Source: Citrus sinensis
Lineage: Eukaryota; Streptophyta; Magnoliopsida; Sapindales; Rutaceae
Assembly: GCF_022201045.2 (NCBI RefSeq)
Contig: NC_068557.1
Location: forward strand, 24,529,501-24,593,500
DNA length: 64,000 nucleotides
Direction: 5' to 3'
Positions 37,508-52,900 of the stretch are shown here, piece after piece. Position 1 is the first letter of the stretch. The number at the start of each line of letters is the position of its first letter. The translations under genes were made by a program, and so were the position numbers. Below the pieces are notes generated by a model. That model did no database searches. It was not told the DNA's origin and was given only the letters and a program-made list of their open reading frames with translations.

Positions 37508-38157
37508 ATGCTCAGGGTTTGCTTTTCTAGATCTCTCCGAGTTGGTTAGTTGTTCGTAAAATCTAGTTCAGTAGATCGTTGTTCTTTGTAAATGGAAATG
37601 ACGGTTAGAACTTCACACTTAGATGGTCTATTACTGTAATAAGATGTTTGTGCAAAGATATTATTACTATGAATGGTATTATATAGGAATTCTGCATTGA
37701 AGATTAACAAATATGTAGATGACCAAAGATATTTTAAGCAGTGTTTTGGATGAAAAAGGATTTTTCACTGATAACGCCATATCCATGTTTGTACTGAGTT
37801 TCAGGTAATTTATTGATCTACCAATTTTGAAGAAGAAATAATACAGCCTCATATTTTCTTGTTTTGTATTTTTGTCATAATTGAGCGATAAAATAAAACA
37901 ATTGGATGGGACAAGTCTTGTCCAGTTTATTCATGCGGCTTTTATTCATTTTGAGACGGGCAAAATGTGTCCTTTACCCAGGATTAGCAAATTTTTTTTG
38001 TTTTTTTTGAAAGAAGAAGTTTAAATAGAATGGAAAAAAACTACATCCGATATTTCATCAAATAATGAGAAAAGGTTATCTCAATACTAGCCCACGTCTG
38101 TTGTTTCATTTGTTTAAGCCATTATGACCTCGTCGGTCCAAAATCATGTTCCCTCAT

Positions 38158-38210
<53 letters not shown>

Positions 38211-38532
38211 GATATGCTTATGTTGAAATTAATTAATTAGAGTAATTATTATTTAGAAAATTTTCATATCACATGATGGAATGAATGATTTTAATGAATT
38301 TCGTCGACAAGCGACGGCGATAAGATTTCAAAGATAGCAAGAAGTGCCAACAAGCTGTGGCTGAATTTCTTGAGCTTTATCTGTGTAGGAGTTAGTTTTA
38401 ATTTGTCGACGATCGATGTTACGGATTTTGATTGAACGCAGAATAAGTAAATCTAAAACTGCCTTTGTAATTAACTTGTTTAATCTAAAGTAATTGATTA
38501 ATCGATCTGTTTTATTTTATTTGTCGTAATAG
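37508..38532. other. Downstream of NUDX25: 3' UTR and (AT)n
   Basis: The Nudix 3' UTR is followed by AT-rich DNA with a long (AT)n microsatellite at 38162-38208. No gene recognised before the kinase-like fragment at 38533. Confidence 0.5.
38162..38208. repeat. (AT)n microsatellite
   Basis: About 23 uninterrupted AT units. Confidence 0.9.
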
Positions 38533-38635
38533 GCTGAAGAGAAATTTCAAAAATGATCATAATGATTATCTTGTTTTTGAGTATCTACAGTACGATTTGG
38601 CCACGTTGATTAAACGTCAACCACTCACCGCCAAG
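38533..38635 (+). pseudogene. Orphan exon resembling a CDK-type kinase N-lobe
   Basis: Between a possible acceptor (gtaatag, ending 38532) and donor (aag/gtacgt, 38636) one frame reads NDYLVFEYLQYDLATLIKRQ. This strongly resembles the hinge region of CDK-like kinases (LVFEYMDYDLAGL). No neighbouring exon with a glycine loop, HRD or DFG motif was found within about 2 kb on either side. It is most likely a captured or decayed kinase fragment. It does not match the MPK17-like gene, whose hinge reads VVFELMESDLDQVI. Confidence 0.45.
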
Positions 38636-40989
38636 GTACGTAGTTCGTGGTGTGAAATTAAAATATATGCATGGAAATGGAATCGATTCCCGAATGGCAA
38701 AGACTGCATGGTTTAGACTATTTTCGGGTTTGCAGTTAATCTTAAACTACTTAATTAAAGTGTAAGCATGATGACAACACAATTTTCTAATTTCTTGGTT
38801 GCGTTGCTGGGCAAACACATTGTTGAAGAGATGAAGCTCAAATCACGCGTTTTAAGGCTTTGAACGTTAAGTGCTGTTATACGCGCCATGAGCTGGCCGA
38901 TTAGGGACTGTTCTAGATGATTTTCTCTAAGTATATAAAGACTTATGATGATGATTATTCAGTTACATCTACTCTCGAGCATTGTATCTTGTAAACTTTT
39001 GAATTAGTGAAATCTTGCTTCTTGTTTCACAGTGGATGTAGGCTTGTTAATGGTCGAACCACTATAAATCTTTCGTGCAGTCTGTACTTAATTCTGTTCT
39101 TTGGCCGATCCAATTAGTTTGTGATTGATTAATCATCTCTGTTCAATCAAGATTAGGTTCTTTACTTCTTGTTCTAAGATTAAAGATCACTTGGAGAGGA
39201 TCTTGAGGGAACCAAAATCAGTACTTTTTCTGGTTTGAGATTTGACATACATTTTTGCTTTGCATAATTAATTAAGAAGATTGCCAGTTTCTCTCTATGG
39301 GAACTAATATATACCACTTATCCTTTTAATATTTTTCATAATAATTAATAATCTCGCCATTATAATTTTATAGTATTACTCTTATTTTTAAATATACTTT
39401 TATTTATATTTATTATGATTTAAATGAATTATATAAATGAAAATTAAAATAAAAAAGTTTAAATATTAAAAATAAAAAACATATGTTTCAATATGAGTAA
39501 AACATTAATAATAAGATATTTTTCTAGTATTTTTCATTATTTTTAAATATTTTTCTTATAATACATAGCCATTTTTTAGTATAAACACCATTATTTGATA
39601 CGTTATTAAATACTATGATTTAATAAAATAAGTACGCACGCTATTAAACCGCACAATTTAACAGTGTGTCACGTTAACAAAAAAAAATTAAAGGCACCCA
39701 CACCTAGAAATGATTTTTGTGTGTGTGTATACTGCACCTGCGAAGATTGATGAAGTGGTTTATACATCTATTAATTTATTGTTTGGTTTCTTGAAAGAAT
39801 GTAGGGGTTGTAGCATTGATTTTGCTTTCCGGCTCATGCAGGACCTTGAAGATGAATTTCCTGGTCTTGAAGTTATTGGACTTTCTCTTTGTAAGTTTCT
39901 TTTTCATTTGTATTGGAAGATCTATTGCGCGTTTGCTCATCATTATTATTTCTTTCGAAATCTTATACTAGAAAATGCTCTGATACAATCTCGATGAGAG
40001 AATGTCATGTTGAAGGAGAAATTATAAAATACCTCTGATGAATTTAATATAATTACTACTTGCATGATGGTTTTTCAAAACAAATGCACATATATCATAG
40101 CATTATTTACTTGTTGTGTAGTTAATATGGTACCTTTAATGTATTCTAAAATTTCTTCATGTTGAAGATGCACTTCGGCACGAATACTTTGATGGTGTTC
40201 ACACTTGATATATTTTCCATTTGTTTTACTATCTATCCTGCTTTCAAGAACTATCATTAAATGATATTTATGATACTATGATATTTAGAATTAGACTATT
40301 TAAACTCACCAAATTCAGAACATTCTCTCTCTATTTTTTTTTTAAAATCAACCAGGCACTTATTTAATTTTAGTTTTGAGTGTTGATTCATTTTATCAAT
40401 AAACAAACATAAAGTCAATCTAGACATGGAGTCCAAAAAAGAAATTGTGCCATACCGCTGGAGTTTCTTTTCGATTTCTTGACTGTGACTGTGCGCATTC
40501 ACATTAGCTGAGCTTGGGTGCGTCCACGATGATATCAATACAATAACACACGCACACACATAAAATTGAGCTATGGCTTAGAATTTTTAATTTTTGTGAG
40601 CCATCATGAATTCGTGGCACGAATCAAATGACACGTTATCTTATCAATTCGAACTTATTAGTGTAAGCCAGTAGGAAACTCAGCAAACTTGAAATTGATT
40701 AAGTTTTTGAGCTGTACTAATGTATGTATCCAATGTCCTAATAGATATTGTATTGTGAAAATTAAAAAAAAAAAAGAGTCTGGAATTGAAGAGAAATCAG
40801 ATTTATATTCAATAATTATATTTAATTTCAAAATTTTTTAATATTTATGCTTACAAGATAAAAATAATCTTTACCCGGACCAATCCCGGAGCAGACCAAG
40901 CCCCAAGTTGCTTGGGCCCCAAGTTGCTTGGACCCCAAGACTCTGCCGCCATTCCAATCCCATTGCCACTAAAAACCGGACTTCAACAA
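38636..40989. other. Intergenic, with an unexplained short frame at 39749-39889
   Basis: Mostly AT-rich. One stretch (about 39749-39889, +) has less biased composition and reads IDEVVYTSINLLFGFLKECR, later DLEDEFPGLEVIGLSL just before a donor-like gtaagt. A possible acceptor (catgcag, ending 39841) precedes DLEDEF. I do not recognise the family. It may be a gene fragment or chance. Confidence 0.3.
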
Positions 40990-43436
40990 ATGCTTAAAGA
41001 ATCAAATTTTCAGTTGAAATTGTACACAATGGAGCATTCTCATCCCTTTGATGACTTTATTCCACAAAACACCAAAAGCAAAGGCCTACGTTCTGATGAG
41101 CAACGGCACGAACGCATTATGGGCAAGCTCAAAGACTCCATTTTTACAACTCTTGAAGCTTCAAATCCGTCCAGACCCATCAACCAGGAACTGAAGTCCC
41201 ACATCGCAAAGCAGATGCATGAATTTTTCCCCCACTTTGGGACTCCCACGCACCCTCCATACGCCTTGGTAAGTGTTTTTTTTTTTCTTTCTCTGTTTGA
41301 TTTTTTTCAAGTTAAATTTTGATTTTTTTCTGATTCTGGGTAGCCAAATTTGCTTTTGATTTTTTGTAGCATGCAACTAGATCACTTATTTCTAAATCGA
41401 CAAAATTGTGTCTTTAACATGTTAAGGATGTTTGATTTCTGTCTTTCATTTTGGTTTCATTTTGGAAGGTAATGCACTTTCAAAATGCTTAGTTTACATT
41501 TTTTTTTCATCTGAATATAGCTCGTTCGCAGACACTAAAAAAAAGGAATTATTTTCAGAGTGCAAAAAGTGTAGGTTGATTGTGCTGTTACTATGTGCCT
41601 TTGGTGGCTACTGTGGCTAGAAGATTTTTCATTTGGATTTTTCTGCATGCAACAGAAGAATTATTTCTAAATGATATTCATGTATAAGCTAAATGAGGGT
41701 CATTCTTTATCAACATTTGACAAAAGATATAATTTAATACGATAAGTAACGTTTGGTTTCAATAACTTCTACACTGAATGTATTGCTTTAAAATTTGGAA
41801 TAAAACCAGAAAACATAAAATGAAACTCAAATTATGGTTGTTAAATTTCTAATTTGCCCATATTTGGTGGGTTTGGTAGATGATTCGGACGGCAATTATG
41901 GAGCTTAACGAGGAATGCGGGTCGAAAAAGGAGTCAATCTCAGGGTTTATTGAAAAGAATTATGAGGGCTTGCCGTTGGGGCATGCATCTTTTTTGAGTC
42001 ATCATTTGAGGATGCTTTGTGGGACTAGGGAAATTGTGTGTAGAAATGATGGGCAGTACATGATTTCTGTTGATCAAGTTGGAGTAGAGGAAGAATGTCG
42101 TATAGAGGGCCAAGGAAATGAAATGGTTAATGGATGGAACAAAACAAGGGGCAAGCAGCACTGGTGTGAAGTTGGAAAGAAGGCAGCTGAAGCAACAGAT
42201 CAAGAAGTAGAGGTGTGCCACACTTACACTTCTACAGAACATTAGATTTGAGACTTCTTAAAGTTCTCTGTGTTGTCCTTCCATTATTGCCTTTAGCATA
42301 GTAAATATTTATCATTTGTAAGGTCTTTTTGTTGTTGTTTTTATGTGATGTTACAGAGACCAAGTGCATTGTTATATGATGAAGGGCAAAGCAATTCCCA
42401 GTATGAACCTATTGAAGTGAGAAGACCAAAAAATTTGCAAGAACTACAATTTGAAGCAAGTGGTAAACATGCTGTAGCATGTGTGCAGCGAAATCAGATA
42501 GTGGGTTTTGAACAAAATATACCTGAAAAGGTAAGTGTTGAAGTTATACATGATAAGCAAAATGAAGATCATGTTAACCATCCCACTGCTTCTGAAACTG
42601 TTGCTCAATGCTCAAATTGTGATGGATTATCACCTTCTATGAAAGTAAATATTAAATAGTTCATTACTCCTTGAATAAATTGATTTTTTTTTTTTACCAG
42701 TTCTTAGTGCAGCATATTAAGACTGTTAATTAATCATGTATCTTGATAGGAACCTTGCACGGAGTTGGTGAAGAAGAAAACAGAATTTCAGAAGCAGCTG
42801 ATGGGAAATTCACATTCTTTGAGGGGAGTGGAAGAAAAGGACAACGTTGAGTTGGAGCTACAACAGAGGGCAAGGATTCTATGCACAGGGAGGGCATCTG
42901 ACGTCAAAGTGATACGAGGACGAAAGTTGCTGCAAGAACATGAAGATAGATTTATCAGGGATGAAAATCAACCTCAAGAACATCATGATGAAGGTGAAAG
43001 CAAGTTATTGCGATTATGTTGCATAAACAGAGAGGATTCTAGTGGAAAGTTGTGTTTTTCACTTGGTGACACGTCCTTAACCACGCTAAAAGAGCAGCGA
43101 AAGCAGTCGGTAAAGCAGGATCAGCAGCAAATGAGGAATATTTGGGAAGAGAGGAAATTTATCATCATATGCGGTTTGCAAGCTCAACGGCGGTCAGAAC
43201 CAAAGATTTATGGTCAGCAAAAGGCACCCAAGTCACACCCAGAAAATGAGCAACAGCAGATATCACATGACACCACTATGGGTGATTTACCGTCCTCAGA
43301 TTATCAGCAAGATATCGAGCAGCAGGATCAGCTGCGGCTGGAGGGTCAAGATCAAGGAAGGCCTTATGAAATAGAAGGCAATGGAAATCATCAGGGGGAC
43401 CTACGAGTTTATGTTAGACGTAGGTGTAGCGCATAG
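40990..43436 (+). CDS. Linker-histone (GH1) winged-helix domain protein
   Basis: Four exons: 40990-41268, 41880-42212, 42357-42644, 42750-43436 (528 aa from the first in-frame ATG; a second ATG at 41029, MEHSHPFDDF, may be the real start). After a helical N-terminal region (RHERIMGKLKDSIF) comes HPPYALMIRTAIMELNEE, then SISGFIEKNYEGLP and HHLRMLCGTREIV (about residues 88-160). This is the winged-helix globular domain of histone H1, which binds nucleosomal linker DNA. The remainder is a long, hydrophilic, Gln/Glu/Arg-rich tail, not the Lys/Ala/Pro-rich tail of a true H1 and without a clear AT-hook; RGRK near its middle is the only similar word. A chromatin or DNA-binding role in the nucleus is inferred. 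Closest guess: the plant GH1-only or HON/HMGA-like group; the exact orthologue is unknown. Confidence 0.8.
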
Positions 43437-45409
43437 GACATACACCCGTTGTTTGGTTTGTTTGGGGGATAAATCATTTGTGCATTTTTTGTACAAGGTT
43501 CTTATAATCAGTTTTCGAGTTGATCCTAGACATTATTGAAACTCTCTTCCCCTCTGCTGCTGTTCTGGTGCTACATGAGAAGGAGTTTCAAGACTGGGAA
43601 CAAAATATTACCTTCACTGGACCAGCACCGCCAATAGCAGCCACAATATCGACAACAGCTCACCAAGGGTGCTTATTTAATGTAAATGATTTCCTGCCCT
43701 CTTAGGTGAACAATTTGCAGTGAATATATCTATGCTGGCGAAGGCCTGCAGAACAGCACCTTAGGAAGACACTTAACCATGCGATGCACAATGCCTTAAA
43801 ACTTATATTAATCATTTTAATATCCTGTTTATGACTTCAAGTTTCTGAATCTTTGCATTATATTGCATCGCTTCAGCTCCTTCAATCTTTACAAGTTTTG
43901 GCTATGAAACAGGACCCAGGAAATCTTTCAAACCTTGTTTCCAAACTCCTCTTTAAAGCCACTGGCTTTACAGAACCATGGAAGACCGCTTCAATTTACC
44001 CAGTAAACTTCAATTCACTTATCTCATTGGAATCACTTGGTGGTATAAATGCGACCAGACGGATAAGTCATAACCTTTTTTCATTCTTTATAATTAAATC
44101 GAAGACAATCCACCTATGGAAAAATCCGTGACCGTCGGCATAATCATGTCTTTACATTATTCAATCAGAGGCGCAGCAAATATGTCTTTTGTAGTTTTGT
44201 TATATATTTCGAAATTATTCCTAAAATTAGCACTTAAATGTAATTGGACTTTCGATATAATGGGAAGACGTTTTAATATTCTCAATAGATTTTACCAATA
44301 AAAAAAATTATTATTTTTTGTTAATTTTTATTTTTTTTAACAAAAGATGGACTTGCATGCTGTATACGGGCGACTGCTGCGAATTTTTAATTTTCTTGTA
44401 GAAAAGTTTTTCAAAGAACACTTAAGATGACTTTTGTGAAAAAAAAAAGAGAAAAAGAAAAATACTATAGATTAGCAATTTTTTAAACAAAATGCTTAAC
44501 ACATTCTTTTTGACCAAGGATTTTAAATTAAAAGAAAAATATTATGCTTATTTAATTTGAGAAAATGCCTTTTTTTATTACCCGGACACGTAGCATATGC
44601 GGCGGACGTGGCATGAAATCAGACAGCCCACAGCCCATGGAGGAGAAAATCTGGTGGCACGCACCACAGCGTAACAATAGCATCGCACGCCAGTGCACAG
44701 TAGCGCCCCCTCTGCAACGCGAAGTTCAACCTCTCTTCTTCCAATGACTCTAATAGCACTCAAACTGGACCTTTCACCCGATTACGACGCCGTACAGGAG
44801 AAGAAGATTATCGGGGGAGCTGGAGTCGACTCGTCCTTGTTGACGCAGGACTCAAAAACTCGCTCCCTTTTAGACCTCCATAAGTTTACTTCAAATATAT
44901 TATATAATATCATTCTTTCTCTCTCTTCCGATTTCCGCGTACTTGGCGATAAGATAAGGTACGCAATTTGAGGAATTGTTTTGTCTTTTTTATTTTTATT
45001 TTTTTAAATCTGATTTATCACGTCCTGTCGCATTCTTCAGCTGATTCTATTCTCCCCAAATTTATCACCCCTCAATCATTCCATTTACATTTTTAAATTT
45101 TCAATTTTTGTGAACAGAAAAAATTCAAACAATTAATTAAGAACAACTTGACGCCAGTACAATTTGTCAACTTGATAAGTTTGAAATGACCGCTTTCTTT
45201 GTATATATTCCATTTGTTCGATAGATCTTTGTATCAGTTTGCAGGTCCTCTTTCACCTCTCACCAGCACCACACGAGCAACTCTATCTTGTTTCAGCAAA
45301 GTTAATTAAATAAAGTGAGTTTTTGCCTGATTGTTATTGAAAATTGATGTCAATTTCGCGCTTAAGTTTGTTTTCTTTTTGGTAATAGTAATTCCAATTG
45401 TTTTATAGC
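43437..45409. other. Intergenic region and probable MPK17 leader exons
   Basis: The GH1 gene's 3' end is followed by DNA with no recognised gene. Two non-coding leader exons of the MAPK gene can be proposed: one ending at 44958 before gtacgc, and one at about 45245-45314 between ttgcag and gtgagt. A last acceptor (tttatag) would end at 45408, one base before the ATG. These leader exons are inferred from splice-like sequences only. Confidence 0.4.
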
Positions 45410-48817
<3,408 letters not shown>

Positions 48818-49903
48818 AAAGTGCGTTTTAGGGACAGATAGAAGAGTACCAGACGAGTCATTATCACCCAAAGTCGTAGGCAATTCTTTTACAATGTCTT
48901 ATGTCAACATAGATTACATAAAAATTTATATTATTTATTGGATCCAAACAAATTCAGAGTAGTCCATAAAGTTCTGTAGACTTATTTCTGGGGAGAAGGT
49001 GCATTGTGCACTTATCCATTCATTTAATTATGACTTAACACAGATTAATATTGATGAACTTTTTTATGTGCATTGTCCTGCCATTTATGACTCAAATTCT
49101 GGCGGTTGGTTCTAAAGGTTTCCAAAGTTCTACAGTTCTATTCATTAGTTTTTCTTTTTGATTTTTTTTTTAATTTTTAATTTTAGAGTTGTTAATTTTG
49201 GGTGTACATGAATGAAATTTGGGTGCAATTGGAGGTTATGGGAGAACCTGTAGTTCATGATTTTCAAAAGAAAGAAATGGAATTAGATGATGATGACATT
49301 CATAAAAGCTTCATAACCATATTCTCTTTTGATCATCATAATCTCACAAAAGGTCAAAAACATGCACATGAATTATCAGTTGTTGTTTTGACATTTGATC
49401 AAAATTTTAAGTCTTTTAAGCATAAGCTGTCGCATCATTTTACAATGGAAAGGATTTTTTTCAATAAGTTACATTGAATGTAATTTAGCACTTGCCTTAC
49501 TAATAACCTAAAATAAAAATATAGAGGATTGAAACGACAAGTCATATGAATTATGGAAAAAAATAGTCTACAAATATTTCAGAAAAAACGATTGCATATT
49601 TTCTACCGCAAACTCTATACGAGATTTTAAAACGACATATCATATGATATATAAACGCCGAGACGATAAAATGTCGATTACTCTAATAAACAAACGACAA
49701 GTAATTTCATTTATGCTTACTAAATTTCAACAAAAATATGGAGATGTATGATTCCAGCGACATTAATGAGCCGATAAAGGAGTGGTAGATCAGCGTACAC
49801 GTTTGATGTGATGATGAAAAAGAGCAGAAGATAATCTCTTTCAGAAGAGACTTAGCAAAAAGGCTTCTTTTTCCTTCCTTTTCCCTTGAGCCAAAGTGCA
49901 TGC
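48818..49903. other. Intergenic region between MAPK and SDR genes
   Basis: It contains the MAPK 3' UTR and, at its end, the SDR promoter. A short repeat at 49464-49495 is shared with 10312-10349. No gene recognised. Confidence 0.5.
49464..49495. repeat. Dispersed repeat shared with 10312-10349
   Basis: The block aagttacatt(g/c)aatgtaa, then (t/c)ttagcacttgcct, occurs here and near 10316-10349 with only two or three differences. That suggests both are ends of copies of one mobile element. Confidence 0.5.
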
Positions 49904-52900
49904 ATGGCAAATTCACTGTTTGCTTTCAGATCAATCAGAAAGGTTGCTTTTACGTCTTCTGCTTCTGCTTCTGTGAAATGGAAAGGTGGGGTTTCCTTGG
50001 TTCAAGGAGCTTCTAGAGGAATTGGCCTTGAATTTGTGAGTGTCATGGTTTTTCTTTGACACCCTTTGGAAAATAATTGTTACTACTTGGAAAATTTTGA
50101 CGCATTAGGAATTTCTTTAACTGGTGAGCTATAAAATTATCAATTTGAATTCTTGGCTTGATTTGTTTGGTTGGATTCTTACGTTTTCAAATTGTGAATT
50201 ATGTCATGGTTTGTCTCTTTAATCTTGCATGTATTTCTCATGCATATTGGCCGTTTGCAATGCAGTTTGTAAACTTGACAGCTTTCCACTTATCTTACTG
50301 CTTTGGGTTACAACTAGAACGAAGTTCATTAAAATTAGTGTTGATATATAGCTGTCCAATTTTAATTTCCTGTTAACTAGATGTAAACATTGTTTTTTGT
50401 TCCCTCTTTGGTAGATTGTCAAATACAGGTCACCCATTTAGCAGTATCTTATTTTCGATACATCAACTTCATTAGATTTATGGTATTGCCAAGTACTGAA
50501 TATATTGTAGTCATCAATCGAGATGAGGTGTTAAAAATTCCATAACTCTTGTTGAGTTTTCAATTAAGGCTTCACATTGCAATAATCATTTTCTGAACTT
50601 ATGCAGCCTGTATTTTGAATTTCAATCTTGTGCAATCATCTAGTGTCCTGAGGATGGCAGACCTGGAATGTGTTATTTTATCAATTACTAGGCTTTGGCA
50701 TGCACATTTTAGGATTCACTTTCCTCTTCCTGAGCTTTTCTGCTTTAATGTTGGGTTACTGCTGCATCTTTGTGTCGGAGGCTGCTCTGTTTTCATGGTG
50801 CATATCAAGACTAGTTTATCTCATTTCAGTCATTTGGGATGAAATATTTATTCTGTGCCATCGTTTACATATATTTTTAAGGCATATTGTCTTCTTGTTA
50901 TGCTTGTTCTACTAATTTTGGATAGTGGTCATGCTCACCAGATTATATACAATTCTGCAATTATCAACCTGAATGTTTTATTAATTTAATTTTTGAGTGA
51001 AAACAATCATATTGCTGGAAGACATCACTTGTTTGTTTGTAATATGCTCGTGTTGAATTTAAGAATGAGAAAGGTTAGTGAAGCCGGGGTACATAATCTT
51101 TACATGTTTTCTCCTTTGTATAGGCTAAGCAACTGCTGGAGAAAAATGATAAAGGCTGTGTTATTGCCACCTGTCGTAATCCAAATGGGGCAACAGGTCT
51201 TCTCGACTTGAAAAATAGGTTTCCTGAACGACTTGACGTTTTACAGTTGGATTTGACAGTGGAAAGCACCATAGAGGTTACATTGCTCTCAATCTTATTC
51301 TTTTCTACTATCTTCTGCTTTTAACACAGATCAAAGGAACTTGTCTTGGTCTTTTTCTGTGGATTTTTTAAATCAAGTTGGCCTGTTATTTATATCATTG
51401 TCCAATTTTATCTCTTTGGAGTTTGGACTCTTCTTTCTAGCATTATAAGTTTTCTTCTCAAAAAAATTTTGTTCCATAGAAACAGAGAAAAATAGGAAAG
51501 ATAAAACGAAAACTTGGAAATTTTACAACCGTGTGTTTGGAAAAGCTGTTATGAGATCTTTAATATTAAACATTTTAGTTTTGTCTTCCTGGCAACAAGG
51601 TGATGTGTTGAATTTTGTTCTTCTGGCTTTCAATTTTATCAATAGAGAGTTTAATAAACTTATTTCCCCCTAACTGCAAATTATATTTCAGGCATCTGCA
51701 AAGTCTATAAAAGAAAAATATGGCTGTTTGAACCTTCTCATTAATGCTTCTGGCATTCTCTCAATACCGAATGTCTTGCAACCAGGTAGGGATAATTTTT
51801 AATTCTTAAAGCAAGACTCTTTTGCCTTGTGCTGGAAGGAAAAGCACTAGAGATATAAAACTGTAGATTGTATAACTAGAATTAACTCTGCTATTATATT
51901 ATACAATACAAAAACTAAAACCTCAATGTTTTTCCTTTTTCAACTCCTACAAAGATTATTAATTCAATTTCTATCATTTCAGTACAGAAACAACGTTAAA
52001 CAAAGTAGAGAAATCATCCTTGATGCTTGCTTATGAGGTTAATGCGGTGGGTCCTATCCTAGTGATAAAGGTACAATCACTTTTGCTGCAAAATTTTAGA
52101 TTATAGCAGGCATGTGATGGTATTAAAAAACAGAAAATAAAGCGATGTTGTCAATATGACCTATGTACGTAGGCATGAGATTGTCTTTTTCTAGTTTTTG
52201 TGTTTAAGCAGAACTTTTTGTTGTTGTTTGTATTAGCAGCATATGTCGCCTCTTCTTAAAGTCGGAGGCACTGGGATTGAGAGGGATGTTGCTGTTGTGG
52301 CCAATTTAAGTGCCAGGGTAGGATCCATTGGGGACAATCGCCTAGGTGGTTGGCACTCTTATCGAGCATCAAAGGCTGCCCTTAATCAGTGTAAGATCCT
52401 TGCCATGGATTTTGAAGTTTGATATTGAAATATTGAAGCATTTGATGTTTTTTGGATAACTTCCCGAAGCAATAGAAAATTGAACATTATTGCTCTCAAG
52501 GGCTCTAGAATTCCTATTTCATTTCATGTTGACTTAAAGCCGTACTAATAATATTGTTCTATAACCATATTCTTGGCTTTCACATATTAGTGTGCTATCA
52601 ACTTCAAAGAACGGTTTCGTTTTTAGTGGATTTTGTGGTGCGTGAGTGAAAGCCACAAAACCAAACTAAGAACAATGAATTTATCCTTAGAATCCTCTCT
52701 TCTATCTCTCCTCCATGGCATAAGCAAGTGTGTTCGCTCCAATTTATTTGTTTTACAGCTCCCTTTTTATCTTCTCCCTTTTCGTCTTTTCTCTGAGTTC
52801 GTTCACCTTCTCTTTTTGGCTAACAATCCTTTCTTTTCTTCTTCGTTTTTCTTCTACTTTTCGTTTCTTTGTTTTCTCTTTTTCCTTTTTCTTTCTTTTC

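Noticed and set aside
40912-40989. An earlier start for the GH1 protein at 40912
   Set aside because: That position is a TTG codon. The first in-frame ATG is 40990, and the usual-looking N-terminus may be at 41029.
45398-45409. MAPK start at 45398
   Set aside because: The codon is TTG and a splice acceptor (tttatag) lies between it and the ATG at 45410, whose product (MFDKEFFTEYGEASQY) matches the family start.
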